Positions 1-8,984 of a stretch of 64,000 bases of DNA are shown one piece after another (the first letter of the stretch is position 1; each line of letters opens with the position of its first letter). The notes beneath the pieces are model-generated. The model was not told the DNA's origin. It saw nothing but the letters and a program-made list of their open reading frames with translations, and ran no database searches. The stretch comes from Aphelocoma coerulescens (lineage: Eukaryota > Chordata > Aves > Passeriformes > Corvidae), in contig NW_027183580.1 in assembly GCF_041296385.1 (NCBI RefSeq), positions 124,001 through 188,000 of the forward strand, in the 5' to 3' direction. A program made the translations under genes and the position numbers.

Positions 1-146
1 GCCCACTGGGACACTGCGGGGGCTCGTGGAAGCCAGCGGCCATTGTGACACAGCGGGGCTGCACAGAGCCCACGGTGCTTTGTGACCCGTGGCTCCCAGG
101 AGAGCCTTTGTGATGCTGGGGAACTACAAGGAAGCCTGGCTCCTCT
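1..146 (+). repeat. Partial unit (3' tail) at the left edge
   Basis: These 146 bases match the last 146 bases of every full unit (for example 2269-2414). They carry the common GGGG form at 55-58 rather than the AATG-type variant of units 1, 8 and 14. They consist of decayed 37 bp motifs starting near 8, 45, 82 and 110. Confidence 0.97.
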
Positions 147-170
147 GTGACACCACCACAGAAGCTCAGG

Positions 171-545
171 GGAGCCCTGGAGACCGTGCTGATGCTATTG
201 AACCTGATGCAACCCTGCCTCCTCTGTGACACCACAGAAGCTCTTGGAGCCCTGGAGACCGTGGTGATGCTATGGAACCTGATGCAACCCTGCCTCCTCT
301 GTGACACCACAGAACCTCTGGGAGCCCTGGAGACCGTGCTGATGCTATGGAACCTGATGCAACCCTGCCTCCACTGTGACACCACAGAAGCTCAGGGAGC
401 CCTGGAGACTGTGGTGATGCTATGGAACCTGATGCAACCCTGCCTCCACTGTGACACCACAGAACCTCTGGGAGCCCTGGAGACCGTGCTGATGCTATGG
501 AACCTGATGCAACCCTGCCTCCACTGTAACACCACAGAAGCTCGG
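171..545 (+). repeat. 75 bp minisatellite block, 5-copy form (unit 1)
   Basis: Five contiguous copies start at 171, 246, 321, 396 and 471. They differ at a few fixed sites: GTGCTG or GTGGTG, TTG or TGG, CTCCTC or CTCCAC, and tails GAAGCTCTT, GAACCTCTG, GAAGCTCAG or GAAGCTCGG. This defines ordered types a to e. Equivalent blocks sit 24 bases into every unit, with 126 copies in the window in total. Confidence 0.97.
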
Positions 546-605
546 GGAGCTCTGCAGACCGTGGGGATGCTGGCGAAGCTGACGGAACCCTGGGCACCAC
601 AGTGA
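192..605 (+). other. Repetitive 137-codon open frame across the 75 bp block
   Basis: From the ATG at 192 the frame stays open through all copies, giving a 25-residue repeat with the core NLMQPCL and CDTTE. It stays open because 75 is divisible by three. The antisense strand is also open over the same block. Length scales with copy number from unit to unit. No signal peptide, no known domain and a poor start context; I regard it as a by-product of the repeat. Confidence 0.12.
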
Positions 606-714
606 CGCTATGGAACCTGGTGGAACCGAGGGGCCACAGTGACACTGTGGGGCCTTTTGGAAGCAACAGGACCCTGGTGGGAAGCCACGGGATGATTAAT
701 CCTGCACGAACCTG
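546..714 (+). repeat. Decayed 3' edge of the minisatellite (unit 1)
   Basis: Beyond the last clean copy, degenerate motifs continue in phase, starting near 564 (GGGGATGCTGG), 602 (GTGACGCTATGGAACC), 639 (GTGACACTGTGG) and 677 (GTGGGAAGCC). These are 37-38 bp apart, matching the half-period of the 75 bp copy. The same stretch is conserved in all units. Confidence 0.8.
635..649. other. Perfect palindrome CACAGTG-A-CACTGTG
   Basis: Two 7-base arms are exact reverse complements around a single central A, inside the decayed edge of the minisatellite. It occurs once per unit and looks unchanged across units. It could be a dimeric protein site or a small hairpin in RNA; no function can be assigned. 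Confidence 0.5.
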
Positions 715-882
715 CTCCAGGTGGGCTCCTCTCTCCCGGCTTCCACAGGTGCTGCTAGGATCCCACTCCGGCACTGGCTTGGCACGGGCTGACGGCTTCC
801 TTTGGCAATGGCTCTGCTCCAGGATGGCATGCTGCAGAGAATGCAGGTAGATTTTGTGCTCACTCCTGGCATGCAGCTGGAC

Positions 883-888
883 AATAAA
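883..888 (+). promoter_or_regulatory. Candidate poly(A) signal AATAAA (one per unit)
   Basis: AATAAA lies 338 bp after the end of the 75 bp block in unit 1, and at the same offset in the other units (for example 3076-3081). A moderately GT-rich stretch follows at about 915-940. A perfect hexamer kept in every unit is compatible with transcript 3' ends, but one hexamer per 2 kb is also expected fairly often by chance. Confidence 0.35.
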
Positions 889-931
889 GCCTGATCCAGC
901 CCCCCCTCAGCATATGTCCGGCTCTGGCATT

Positions 932-941
932 GGGGCGGGGC
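932..941 (+). promoter_or_regulatory. Canonical GC box (Sp1-type) in each unit
   Basis: GGGGCGGGGC is an exact consensus GC box, 44 bp after the AATAAA. It recurs 387 bp after the end of each 75 bp block (3125 in unit 2). It keeps its central CpG while several CpGs elsewhere in the array have changed to TG or CA. It could anchor a per-unit promoter; no clear initiator or TATA box lies within 40 bp. Confidence 0.4.
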
Positions 942-1345
942 AACTTTGGGAGCAGCCCCAGCCCTGCTCCTGCTCCCGGCTGGGCACCCAGCTGCTGGGA
1001 CACAGGTGTGTCCTGATGCCACCGTCTACTCCTTTGAGAAGGGGAGGACAGAGTGCATCAGGGAGTTTGGTGTGGCTTACATGCGGCAAGGAGAAGGTGC
1101 AGCCCCAAACTGGCTTTCACTTCTAGAACCTTTTGCTATTGCGGGAGCAGCTGCTGGAGCTTTTCAACCGAGCTGCAAGAGTGAAAAGTGTGATGGCATG
1201 TCTATCTGAGAAGGAAGGTTCGGTGCCGCAGCCTGTTGTGCACAATTTATATGCTGATAAGAGAAGGGGGTGCTTTTGGAACGTTTTCCTTCCTGACACT
1301 TCTGTCTCTGTGAGCTTTAGCTGCTTGGACTCAGGGATACCGAAG

Positions 1346-1560
1346 GTATGTGAAAGTGACTGGGATGCGAGAATCATGTTGCACAGGGAACAGGGAAGGT
1401 CAGCAAATGTTTCCTGTCCTGGCACATCTCTCAGTCTGAACTGCAGCTGCAGATGCTTCACTTCCGCCAAGGACTCTGCCACCTTGAGAGAAGGATGCGC
1501 TCTATGGAGTTGAGAAAGAAAGTGCGTCTCACTAGCTTCTTTCCTCTACTTCATAGACAG
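1346..1560 (+). other. Intron-like segment (GTATGT donor to pyrimidine-rich acceptor)
   Basis: AAG|GTATGT at 1343-1351 is a good donor match. Some 215 bp later a pyrimidine-rich run ends in TAGACAG at 1560, with CTCAC near 1527-1531 as a possible branch site. Units 26 and 27 have GTGTGT instead of GTATGT. These are motif matches only; no splicing is shown by the sequence. Confidence 0.25.
1441..1452. other. 12 bp perfect palindrome CTGCAGCTGCAG
   Basis: It contains two PstI sites and a central PvuII/E-box CAGCTG. Present once per unit in the body and kept in all units I read. Confidence 0.5.
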
Positions 1561-1662
1561 CAAAGGGGCTATGAAAGGCAGCACTGGCTTTTTGTTCTAG
1601 GACTTCTTCTTTACAAGCAGCTGCTGGATGTTTGGAAGGGGGTTTGGGATATGCAAAAATGA
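1453..1662 (+). other. ATG-initiated 69-codon open frame, probably not coding
   Basis: This is one of the few frames of this size in the unit that starts with a real ATG. It encodes a basic N-terminal half and a hydrophobic stretch (WLFVLGLLLY) near residues 45-55. It is intact in all units, with one amino-acid change (Arg to Ser) in unit 7. The start context is weak (C at -3 and +4), it spans the acceptor-like site at 1560, and I recognise no family. Near-identity of all units means conservation says nothing about selection. Confidence 0.12.
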
Positions 1663-1682
1663 GAGGCTAAGATGGTAAGAAG
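1561..1682 (+). other. Exon-like segment with two tandem donor motifs
   Basis: It begins after the acceptor-like AG at 1560 and ends at two overlapping choices, GATG|GTAAGA (donor at 1675) and AG|GTAAGA (donor at 1683). In class A units the second donor is preceded by AG; in all other units by GG, a weaker context. This is the same base that defines class A. A second acceptor-like AG sits at 747-748. Confidence 0.2.
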
Positions 1683-2264
1683 GTAAGATGGAAGTCATCT
1701 GGCAAAAGCAGAGCTCACAAAAGGGCCAGCTGAGAAAGCTCTTGCTGCCTACAACTTCAACTGCACCCCTCAAAGCAGCAGCACACACGCTGCTCTCGGC
1801 ACTTTCCTTCTCAGCTCTACGCACCATCCTAAGCCTTGCCTCTCCCACACTCAGGATCCAAAGACAACGGCACCAGGGACTGCTCACACACTAAAGGCAC
1901 CAGGACAAAAGGCTCACCAGCTTGGCCTTTGCATTCCCGCTGACAGCTCCACAGCTTGAACCCAGAGAACTGCCTGCTGCCAACAGCCTTTCCAATCACT
2001 CTGAGCACCTCATGACAAGGAGTGTGGGGAATGAATCTCCAGCAGCCTCCTGCCCCAGGCTGTCCCCCGGGAGCAGCCCTGCTCCAGGCCGTGACTGCCA
2101 CCTGCACAGCCAAAGGACCCAGAGCCGGTGTTACACACCACGGCTGTGCCTGGCACAGAGACACCAGTGGCCACACAAGTGGCCATGGCACTGTCCACAC
2201 ACAGTCCCTGCTGCTGCTCCCCCAGCCGCTGGCACCAACTCCCAGCCACCCACTCCTAAAGCTA

Positions 2265-2438
2265 CGGGGCCCACTGGGACACTGCGGGGGCTCGTGGAAG
2301 CCAGCGGCCATTGTGACACAGCAATGCTGCACAGAGCCCACGGTGCTTTGTGACCCGTGGCTCCCAGGAGAGCCTTTGTGATGCTGGGGAACTACAAGGA
2401 AGCCTGGCTCCTCTGTGACACCACCACAGAAGCTCAGG
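2265..2438 (+). repeat. Decayed 5' edge of the minisatellite (end of unit 1 into unit 2)
   Basis: Degenerate motifs start at 2276 (GGGACACTG), 2313 (GTGACACAG), 2350 (GTGACCCGTGG), 2378 (GTGATGCTGGGGAAC) and 2415 (GTGACACCACC). Spacings are 37, 37, 28 and 37 bp. The 2378-2438 part aligns well with a full 75 bp copy. Confidence 0.8.
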
Positions 2439-4607
2439 GGAGCCCTGGAGACCGTGCTGATGCTATGGAACCTGATGCAACCCTGCCTCCTCTGTGACAC
2501 CACAGAACCTCTGGGAGCCCTGGAGACCGTGCTGATGCTATGGAACCTGATGCAACCCTGCCTCCACTGTGACACCACAGAAGCTCAGGGAGCCCTGGAG
2601 ACTGTGGTGATGCTATGGAACCTGATGCAACCCTGCCTCCACTGTGACACCACAGAACCTCTGGGAGCCCTGGAGACCGTGCTGATGCTATGGAACCTGA
2701 TGCAACCCTGCCTCCACTGTGACACCACAGAAGCTCGGGGAGCTCTGCAGACCGTGGGGATGCTGGCGAAGCTGACGGAACCCTGGGCACCACAGTGACG
2801 CTATGGAACCTGGTGGAACCGAGGGGCCACAGTGACACTGTGGGGCCTTTTGGAAGCAACAGGACCCTGGTGGGAAGCCACGGGATGATTAATCCTGCAC
2901 GAACCTGCTCCAGGTGGGCTCCTCTCTCCCGGCTTCCACAGGTGCTGCTAGGATCCCACTCCGGCACTGGCTTGGCACGGGCTGACGGCTTCCTTTGGCA
3001 ATGGCTCTGCTCCAGGATGGCATGCTGCAGAGAATGCAGGTAGATTTTGTGCTCACTCCTGGCATGCAGCTGGACAATAAAGCCTGATCCAGCCCCCCCT
3101 CAGCATATGTCCGGCTCTGGCATTGGGGCGGGGCAACTTTGGGAGCAGCCCCAGCCCTGCTCCTGCTCCCGGCTGGGCACCCAGCTGCTGGGACACAGGT
3201 GTGTCCTGATGCCACCGTCTACTCCTTTGAGAAGGGGAGGACAGAGTGCATCAGGGAGTTTGGTGTGGCTTACATGCGGCAAGGAGAAGGTGCAGCCCCA
3301 AACTGGCTTTCACTTCTAGAACCTTTTGCTATTGCGGGAGCAGCTGCTGGAGCTTTTCAACCGAGCTGCAAGAGTGAAAAGTGTGATGGCATGTCTATCT
3401 GAGAAGGAAGGTTCGGTGCCGCAGCCTGTTGTGCACAATTTATATGCTGATAAGAGAAGGGGGTGCTTTTGGAACGTTTTCCTTCCTGACACTTCTGTCT
3501 CTGTGAGCTTTAGCTGCTTGGACTCAGGGATACCGAAGGTATGTGAAAGTGACTGGGATGCGAGAATCATGTTGCACAGGGAACAGGGAAGGTCACCAAA
3601 TGTTTCCTGTCCTGGCACATCTCTCAGTCTGAACTGCAGCTGCAGATGCTTCACTTCCGCCAAGGACTCTGCCACCTTGAGAGAAGGATGCGCTCTATGG
3701 AGTTGAGAAAGAAAGTGCGTCTCACTAGCTTCTTTCCTCTACTTCATAGACAGCAAAGGGGCTATGAAAGGCAGCACTGGCTTTTTGTTCTAGGACTTCT
3801 TCTTTACAAGCAGCTGCTGGATGTTTGGAAGGGGGTTTGGGATATGCAAAAATGAGAGGCTAAGATGGTAAGAGGGTAAGATGGAAGTCATCTGGCAAAA
3901 GCAGAGCTCACAAAAGGGCCAGCTGAGAAAGCTCTTGCTGCCTACAACTTCAACTGCACCCCTCAAAGCAGCAGCACACACGCTGCTCTCGGCACTTTCC
4001 TTCTCAGCTCTACGCACCATCCTAAGCCTTGCCTCTCCCACACTCAGGATCCAAAGACAACGGCACCAGGGACTGCTCACACACTAAAGGCACCAGGACA
4101 AAAGGCTCACCAGCTTGGCCTTTGCATTCCCGCTGACAGCTCCACAGCTTGAACCCAGAGAACTGCCTGCTGCCAACAGCCTTTCCAATCACTCTGAGCA
4201 CCTCATGACAAGGAGTGTGGGGAATGAATCTCCAGCAGCCTCCTGCCCCAGGCTGTCCCCCGGGAGCAGCCCTGCTCCAGGCTGTGACTGCCACCTGCAC
4301 AGCCAAAGGACCCAGAGCCGGTGTTACACACCACGGCTGTGCCTGGCACAGAGACACCAGTGGCCACACAAGTGGCCATGGCACTGTCCACACACAGTCC
4401 CTGCTGCTGCTCCCCCAGCCGCTGGCACCAACTCCCAGCCACCCACTCCTAAAGCCACGGGGCCCACTGGGACACTGCGGGGGCTCGTGGAAGCCAGCGG
4501 CCATTGTGACACAGCGGGGCTGCACAGAGCCCACGGTGCTTTGTGACCCGTGGCTCCCAGGAGAGCCTTTGTGATGCTGGGGAACTACAAGGAAGCCTGG
4601 CTCCTCT
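2415..4607 (+). repeat. Unit 2, 4-copy (2193 bp)
   Basis: The 75 bp copies lie at 2439-2738 (four). The first copy has an a-type head and a b-type tail. Marks are C at 3596 (GTCACC form) and the TG form at the CCGTGAC/CTGTGAC site near 4282. It is closest to unit 9. Confidence 0.96.
2439..2738 (+). repeat. 75 bp minisatellite block, 4-copy form (unit 2)
   Basis: Four copies. The first has the GTGCTG head of copy a but the TGG, CTCCTC and GAACCTCTG of copy b; c, d and e follow unchanged. This is what loss of 75 bp by slippage or unequal exchange between copies a and b of a 5-copy block would leave. Confidence 0.95.
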
Positions 4608-6725
4608 GTGACACCACCACAGAAGCTCAGGGGAGCCCTGGAGACCGTGGTGATGCTATGGAACCTGATGCAACCCTGCCTCCACTGTGACACCACAGAA
4701 GCTCAGGGAGCCCTGGAGACTGTGGTGATGCTATGGAACCTGATGCAACCCTGCCTCCACTGTGACACCACAGAACCTCTGGGAGCCCTGGAGACCGTGC
4801 TGATGCTATGGAACCTGATGCAACCCTGCCTCCACTGTGACACCACAGAAGCTCGGGGAGCTCTGCAGACCGTGGGGATGCTGGCGAAGCTGACGGAACC
4901 CTGGGCACCACAGTGACGCTATGGAACCTGGTGGAACCGAGGGGCCACAGTGACACTGTGGGGCCTTTTGGAAGCAACAGGACCCTGGTGGGAAGCCACG
5001 GGATGATTAATCCTGCACGAACCTGCTCCAGGTGGGCTCCTCTCTCCCCGCTTCCACAGGTGCTGCTAGGATCCCACTCCGGCACTGGCTTGGCACGGGC
5101 TGACGGCTTCCTTTGGCAATGGCTCTGCTCCAGGATGGCATGCTGCAGAGAATGCAGGTAGATTTTGTGCTCACTCCTGGCATGCAGCTGGACAATAAAG
5201 CCTGATCCAGCCCCCCCTCAGCATATGTCCGGCTCTGGCATTGGGGCGGGGCAACTTTGGGAGCAGCCCCAGCCCTGCTCCTGCTCCCGGCTGGGCACCC
5301 AGCTGCTGGGACACAGGTGTGTCCTGATGCCACCGTCTACTCCTTTGAGAAGGGGAGGACAGAGTGCATCAGGGAGTTTGGTGTGGCTTACATGCGGCAA
5401 GGAGAAGGTGCAGCCCCAAACTGGCTTTCACTTCTAGAACCTTTTGCTATTGCGGGAGCAGCTGCTGGAGCTTTTCAACCGAGCTGCAAGAGTGAAAAGT
5501 GTGATGGCATGTCTATCTGAGAAGGAAGGTTCGGTGCCGCAGCCTGTTGTGCACAATTTATATGCTGATAAGAGAAGGGGGTGCTTTTGGAACGTTTTCC
5601 TTCCTGACACTTCTGTCTCTGTGAGCTTTAGCTGCTTGGACTCAGGGATACCGAAGGTATGTGAAAGTGACTGGGATGCGAGAATCATGTTGCACAGGGA
5701 ACAGGGAAGGTCAGCAAATGTTTCCTGTCCTGGCACATCTCTCAGTCTGAACTGCAGCTGCAGATGCTTCACTTCCGCCAAGGACTCTGCCACCTTGAGA
5801 GAAGGATGCGCTCTATGGAGTTGAGAAAGAAAGTGCGTCTCACTAGCTTCTTTCCTCTACTTCATAGACAGCAAAGGGGCTATGAAAGGCAGCACTGGCT
5901 TTTTGTTCTAGGACTTCTTCTTTACAAGCAGCTGCTGGATGTTTGGAAGGGGGTTTGGGATATGCAAAAATGAGAGGCTAAGATGGTAAGAGGGTAAGAT
6001 GGAAGTCATCTGGCAAAAGCAGAGCTCACAAAAGGGCCAGCTGAGAAAGCTCTTGCTGCCTACAACTTCAACTGCACCCCTCAAAGCAGCAGCACACACG
6101 CTGCTCTCGGCACTTTCCTTCTCAGCTCTACGCACCATCCTAAGCCTTGCCTCTCCCACACTCAGGATCCAAAGACAACGGCACCAGGGACTGCTCACAC
6201 ACTAAAGGCACCAGGACAAAAGGCTCACCAGCTTGGCCTTTGCATTCCCGCTGACAGCTCCACAGCTTGAACCCAGAGAACTGCCTGCTGCCAACAGCCT
6301 TTCCAATCACTCTGAGCACCTCATGACAAGGAGTGTGGGGAATGAATCTCCAGCAGCCTCCTGCCCCAGGCTGTCCCCCGGGAGCAGCCCTGCTCCAGGC
6401 CGTGACTGCCACCTGCACAGCCAAAGGACCCAGAGCCGGTGTTACACACCACGGCTGTGCCTGGCACAGAGACACCAGTGGCCACACAAGTGGCCATGGC
6501 ACTGTCCACACACAGTCCCTGCTGCTGCTCCCCCAGCCGCTGGCACCAACTCCCAGCCACCCACTCCTAAAGCCACGGGGCCCACTGGGACACTGCGGGG
6601 GCTCGTGGAAGCCAGCGGCCATTGTGACACAGCGGGGCTGCACAGAGCCCACGGTGCTTTGTGACCCGTGGCTCCCAGGAGAGCCTTTGTGATGCTGGGG
6701 AACTACAAGGAAGCCTGGCTCCTCT
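4608..6725 (+). repeat. Unit 3, 3-copy (2118 bp)
   Basis: The 75 bp copies lie at 4632-4856 (three). The first copy has a b-type head and a c-type tail. A G-to-C change at 5050, in the pyrimidine run before a splice-acceptor-like AG, is shared only with unit 10. Confidence 0.96.
4632..4856 (+). repeat. 75 bp minisatellite block, 3-copy form (unit 3)
   Basis: Three copies. The first has the GACCGTGGTG head of copy b with the CTCCAC and GAAGCTCAG tail of copy c; d and e follow. This fits loss of 150 bp from a 5-copy block, with one breakpoint in or before b and the other in c. Confidence 0.95.
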
Positions 6726-8984
6726 GTGACACCACCACAGAAGCTCAGGGGAGCCCTGGAGACCGTGCTGATGCTATTGAACCTGATGCAACCCTGCCTC
6801 CTCTGTGACACCACAGAAGCTCTTGGAGCCCTGGAGACCGTGGTGATGCTATGGAACCTGATGCAACCCTGCCTCCTCTGTGACACCACAGAACCTCTGG
6901 GAGCCCTGGAGACCGTGCTGATGCTATGGAACCTGATGCAACCCTGCCTCCACTGTGACACCACAGAAGCTCAGGGAGCCCTGGAGACTGTGGTGATGCT
7001 ATGGAACCTGATGCAACCCTGCCTCCACTGTGACACCACAGAACCTCTGGGAGCCCTGGAGACCGTGCTGATGCTATGGAACCTGATGCAACCCTGCCTC
7101 CACTGTGACACCACAGAAGCTCGGGGAGCTCTGCAGACCGTGGGGATGCTGGCGAAGCTGACGGAACCCTGGGCACCACAGTGACGCTATGGAACCTGGT
7201 GGAACCGAGGGGCCACAGTGACACTGTGGGGCCTTTTGGAAGCAACAGGACCCTGGTGGGAAGCCACGGGATGATTAATCCTGCACGAACCTGCTCCAGG
7301 TGGGCTCCTCTCTCCCGGCTTCCACAGGTGCTGCTAGGATCCCACTCCGGCACTGGCTTGGCACGGGCTGACGGCTTCCTTTGGCAATGGCTCTGCTCCA
7401 GGATGGCATGCTGCAGAGAATGCAGGTAGATTTTGTGCTCACTCCTGGCATGCAGCTGGACAATAAAGCCTGATCCAGCCCCCCCTCAGCATATGTCCGG
7501 CTCTGGCATTGGGGCGGGGCAACTTTGGGAGCAGCCCCAGCCCTGCTCCTGCTCCCGGCTGGGCACCCAGCTGCTGGGACACAGGTGTGTCCTGATGCCA
7601 CCGTCTACTCCTTTGAGAAGGGGAGGACAGAGTGCATCAGGGAGTTTGGTGTGGCTTACATGCGGCAAGGAGAAGGTGCAGCCCCAAACTGGCTTTCACT
7701 TCTAGAACCTTTTGCTATTGCGGGAGCAGCTGCTGGAGCTTTTCAACCGAGCTGCAAGAGTGAAAAGTGTGATGGCATGTCTATCTGAGAAGGAAGGTTC
7801 GGTGCCGCAGCCTGTTGTGCACAATTTATATGCTGATAAGAGAAGGGGGTGCTTTTGGAACGTTTTCCTTCCTGACACTTCTGTCTCTGTGAGCTTTAGC
7901 TGCTTGGACTCAGGGATACCGAAGGTATGTGAAAGTGACTGGGATGCGAGAATCATGTTGCACAGGGAACAGGGAAGGTCAGCAAATGTTTCCTGTCCTG
8001 GCACATCTCTCAGTCTGAACTGCAGCTGCAGATGCTTCACTTCCGCCAAGGACTCTGCCACCTTGAGAGAAGGATGCGCTCTATGGAGTTGAGAAAGAAA
8101 GTGCGTCTCACTAGCTTCTTTCCTCTACTTCATAGACAGCAAAGGGGCTATGAAAGGCAGCACTGGCTTTTTGTTCTAGGACTTCTTCTTTACAAGCAGC
8201 TGCTGGATGTTTGGAAGGGGGTTTGGGATATGCAAAAATGAGAGGCTAAGATGGTAAGAAGGTAAGATGGAAGTCATCTGGCAAAAGCAGAGCTCACAAA
8301 AGGGCCAGCTGAGAAAGCTCTTGCTGCCTACAACTTCTACTGCACCCCTCAAAGCAGCAGCACACACGCTGCTCTCGGCACTTTCCTTCTCAGCTCTACG
8401 CACCATCCTAAGCCTTGCCTCTCCCACACTCAGGATCCAAAGACAACGGCACCAGGGACTGCTCACACACTAAAGGCACCAGGACAAAAGGCTCACCAGC
8501 TTGGCCTTTGCATTCCCGCTGACAGCTCCACAGCTTGAACCCAGAGAACTGCCTGCTGCCAACAGCCTTTCCAATCACTCTGAGCACCTCATGACAAGGA
8601 GTGTGGGGAATGAATCTCCAGCAGCCTCCTGCCCCAGGCTGTCCCCCGGGAGCAGCCCTGCTCCAGGCCGTGACTGCCACCTGCACAGCCAAAGGACCCA
8701 GAGCCGGTGTTACACACCACGGCTGTGCCTGGCACAGAGACACCAGTGGCCACACAAGTGGCCATGGCACTGTCCACACACAGTCCCTGCTGCTGCTCCC
8801 CCAGCCGCTGGCACCAACTCCCAGCCACCCACTCCTAAAGCCACGGGGCCCACTGGGACACTGCGGGGGCTCGTGGAAGCCAGCGGCCATTGTGACACAG
8901 CGGGGCTGCACAGAGCCCACGGTGCTTTGTGACCCGTGGCTCCCAGGAGAGCCTTTGTGATGCTGGGGAACTACTGGCTCCTCT
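6726..8984 (+). repeat. Unit 4, 5-copy, class A with 9 bp deletion (2259 bp)
   Basis: The 75 bp copies lie at 6750-7124 (five). It has the class A base at 8260 and T at 8338, shared only with unit 11. Nine bases (AAGGAAGCC, or an equivalent shift) are missing at about 8974/8975, just before the next unit's 75 bp block; no other unit has this deletion. Confidence 0.96.

Larger units (their letters stand above)
715..2264 (+). repeat. Non-tandem body of the unit (unit 1 as the example)
   Basis: About 1.55 kb per unit has no internal tandem repeat that I can see. It holds the AATAAA, GC box, splice-like sites and palindromes listed separately. I found no fragment of a known SINE, LINE, LTR element or DNA transposon and no recognisable exon of a protein gene on either strand. 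BamHI sites lie at 758-763 and 1854-1859. Confidence 0.85.
147..2414 (+). repeat. Unit 1, 5-copy, class A (2268 bp)
   Basis: The 75 bp copies lie at 171-545 (five, types a-b-c-d-e). Class A is marked by A at 1681 between two GTAAGA motifs. Other marks are A at 528 (TGTAAC instead of TGTGAC in copy e), T at 2263, and AAT at 2323-2325 near the unit end. The same combination recurs in units 8 and 14. Confidence 0.96.
147..6725 (+). repeat. Higher-order repeat trimer 5-4-3, first (6579 bp)
   Basis: Units 1-3 have 5, 4 and 3 copies of the 75 bp element. The order recurs with exactly the same total length at four other places. Linked base variants (class A base in the first member, CTGTGAC form in the second, CCGTGAC in the third) support a real higher-order unit rather than chance order. 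Confidence 0.9.

Noticed and set aside
171..545. CRISPR array
   Set aside because: The direct repeats are contiguous 75 bp copies with no unique spacers, and the surroundings are eukaryotic satellite with no cas genes.
635..649. V(D)J recombination signal, because CACAGTG is the consensus heptamer
   Set aside because: No A-rich nonamer lies 12 or 23 bp away on either side, and no V, D or J segment is present.
691..702. Homeodomain (TAATCC) and GATA-type (TGATAAG, near 1254) binding sites
   Set aside because: Such 6-7 bp matches are expected by chance in 2 kb, and nothing around them supports a regulatory role.
147..774. Long open frames on both strands over and around the 75 bp block as protein genes
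   Set aside because: Most begin only at GTG or TTG (for example 147, 602 and, on the minus strand, 774), which are not normal eukaryotic starts. Both strands are open at once, the period is divisible by three, and no domain is recognisable.
1244..1253. TATA box in the A/T-rich stretch AATTTATATG
   Set aside because: It is a poor TATAAA match, lies about 300 bp from the GC box, and no initiator or downstream gene is evident.
1123..1887. Minus-strand open frames of 96-119 codons in the body (1123-1482, 1597-1887)
   Set aside because: Their first codons read GTG on the minus strand rather than ATG, they show no family resemblance, and their apparent conservation only reflects recent homogenisation of the array.
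715..2264. Transposable element remnants or terminal repeats in the unit body
   Set aside because: I saw no target-site duplications, terminal inverted repeats, poly(A) tails or reverse-transcriptase-like frames on either strand.
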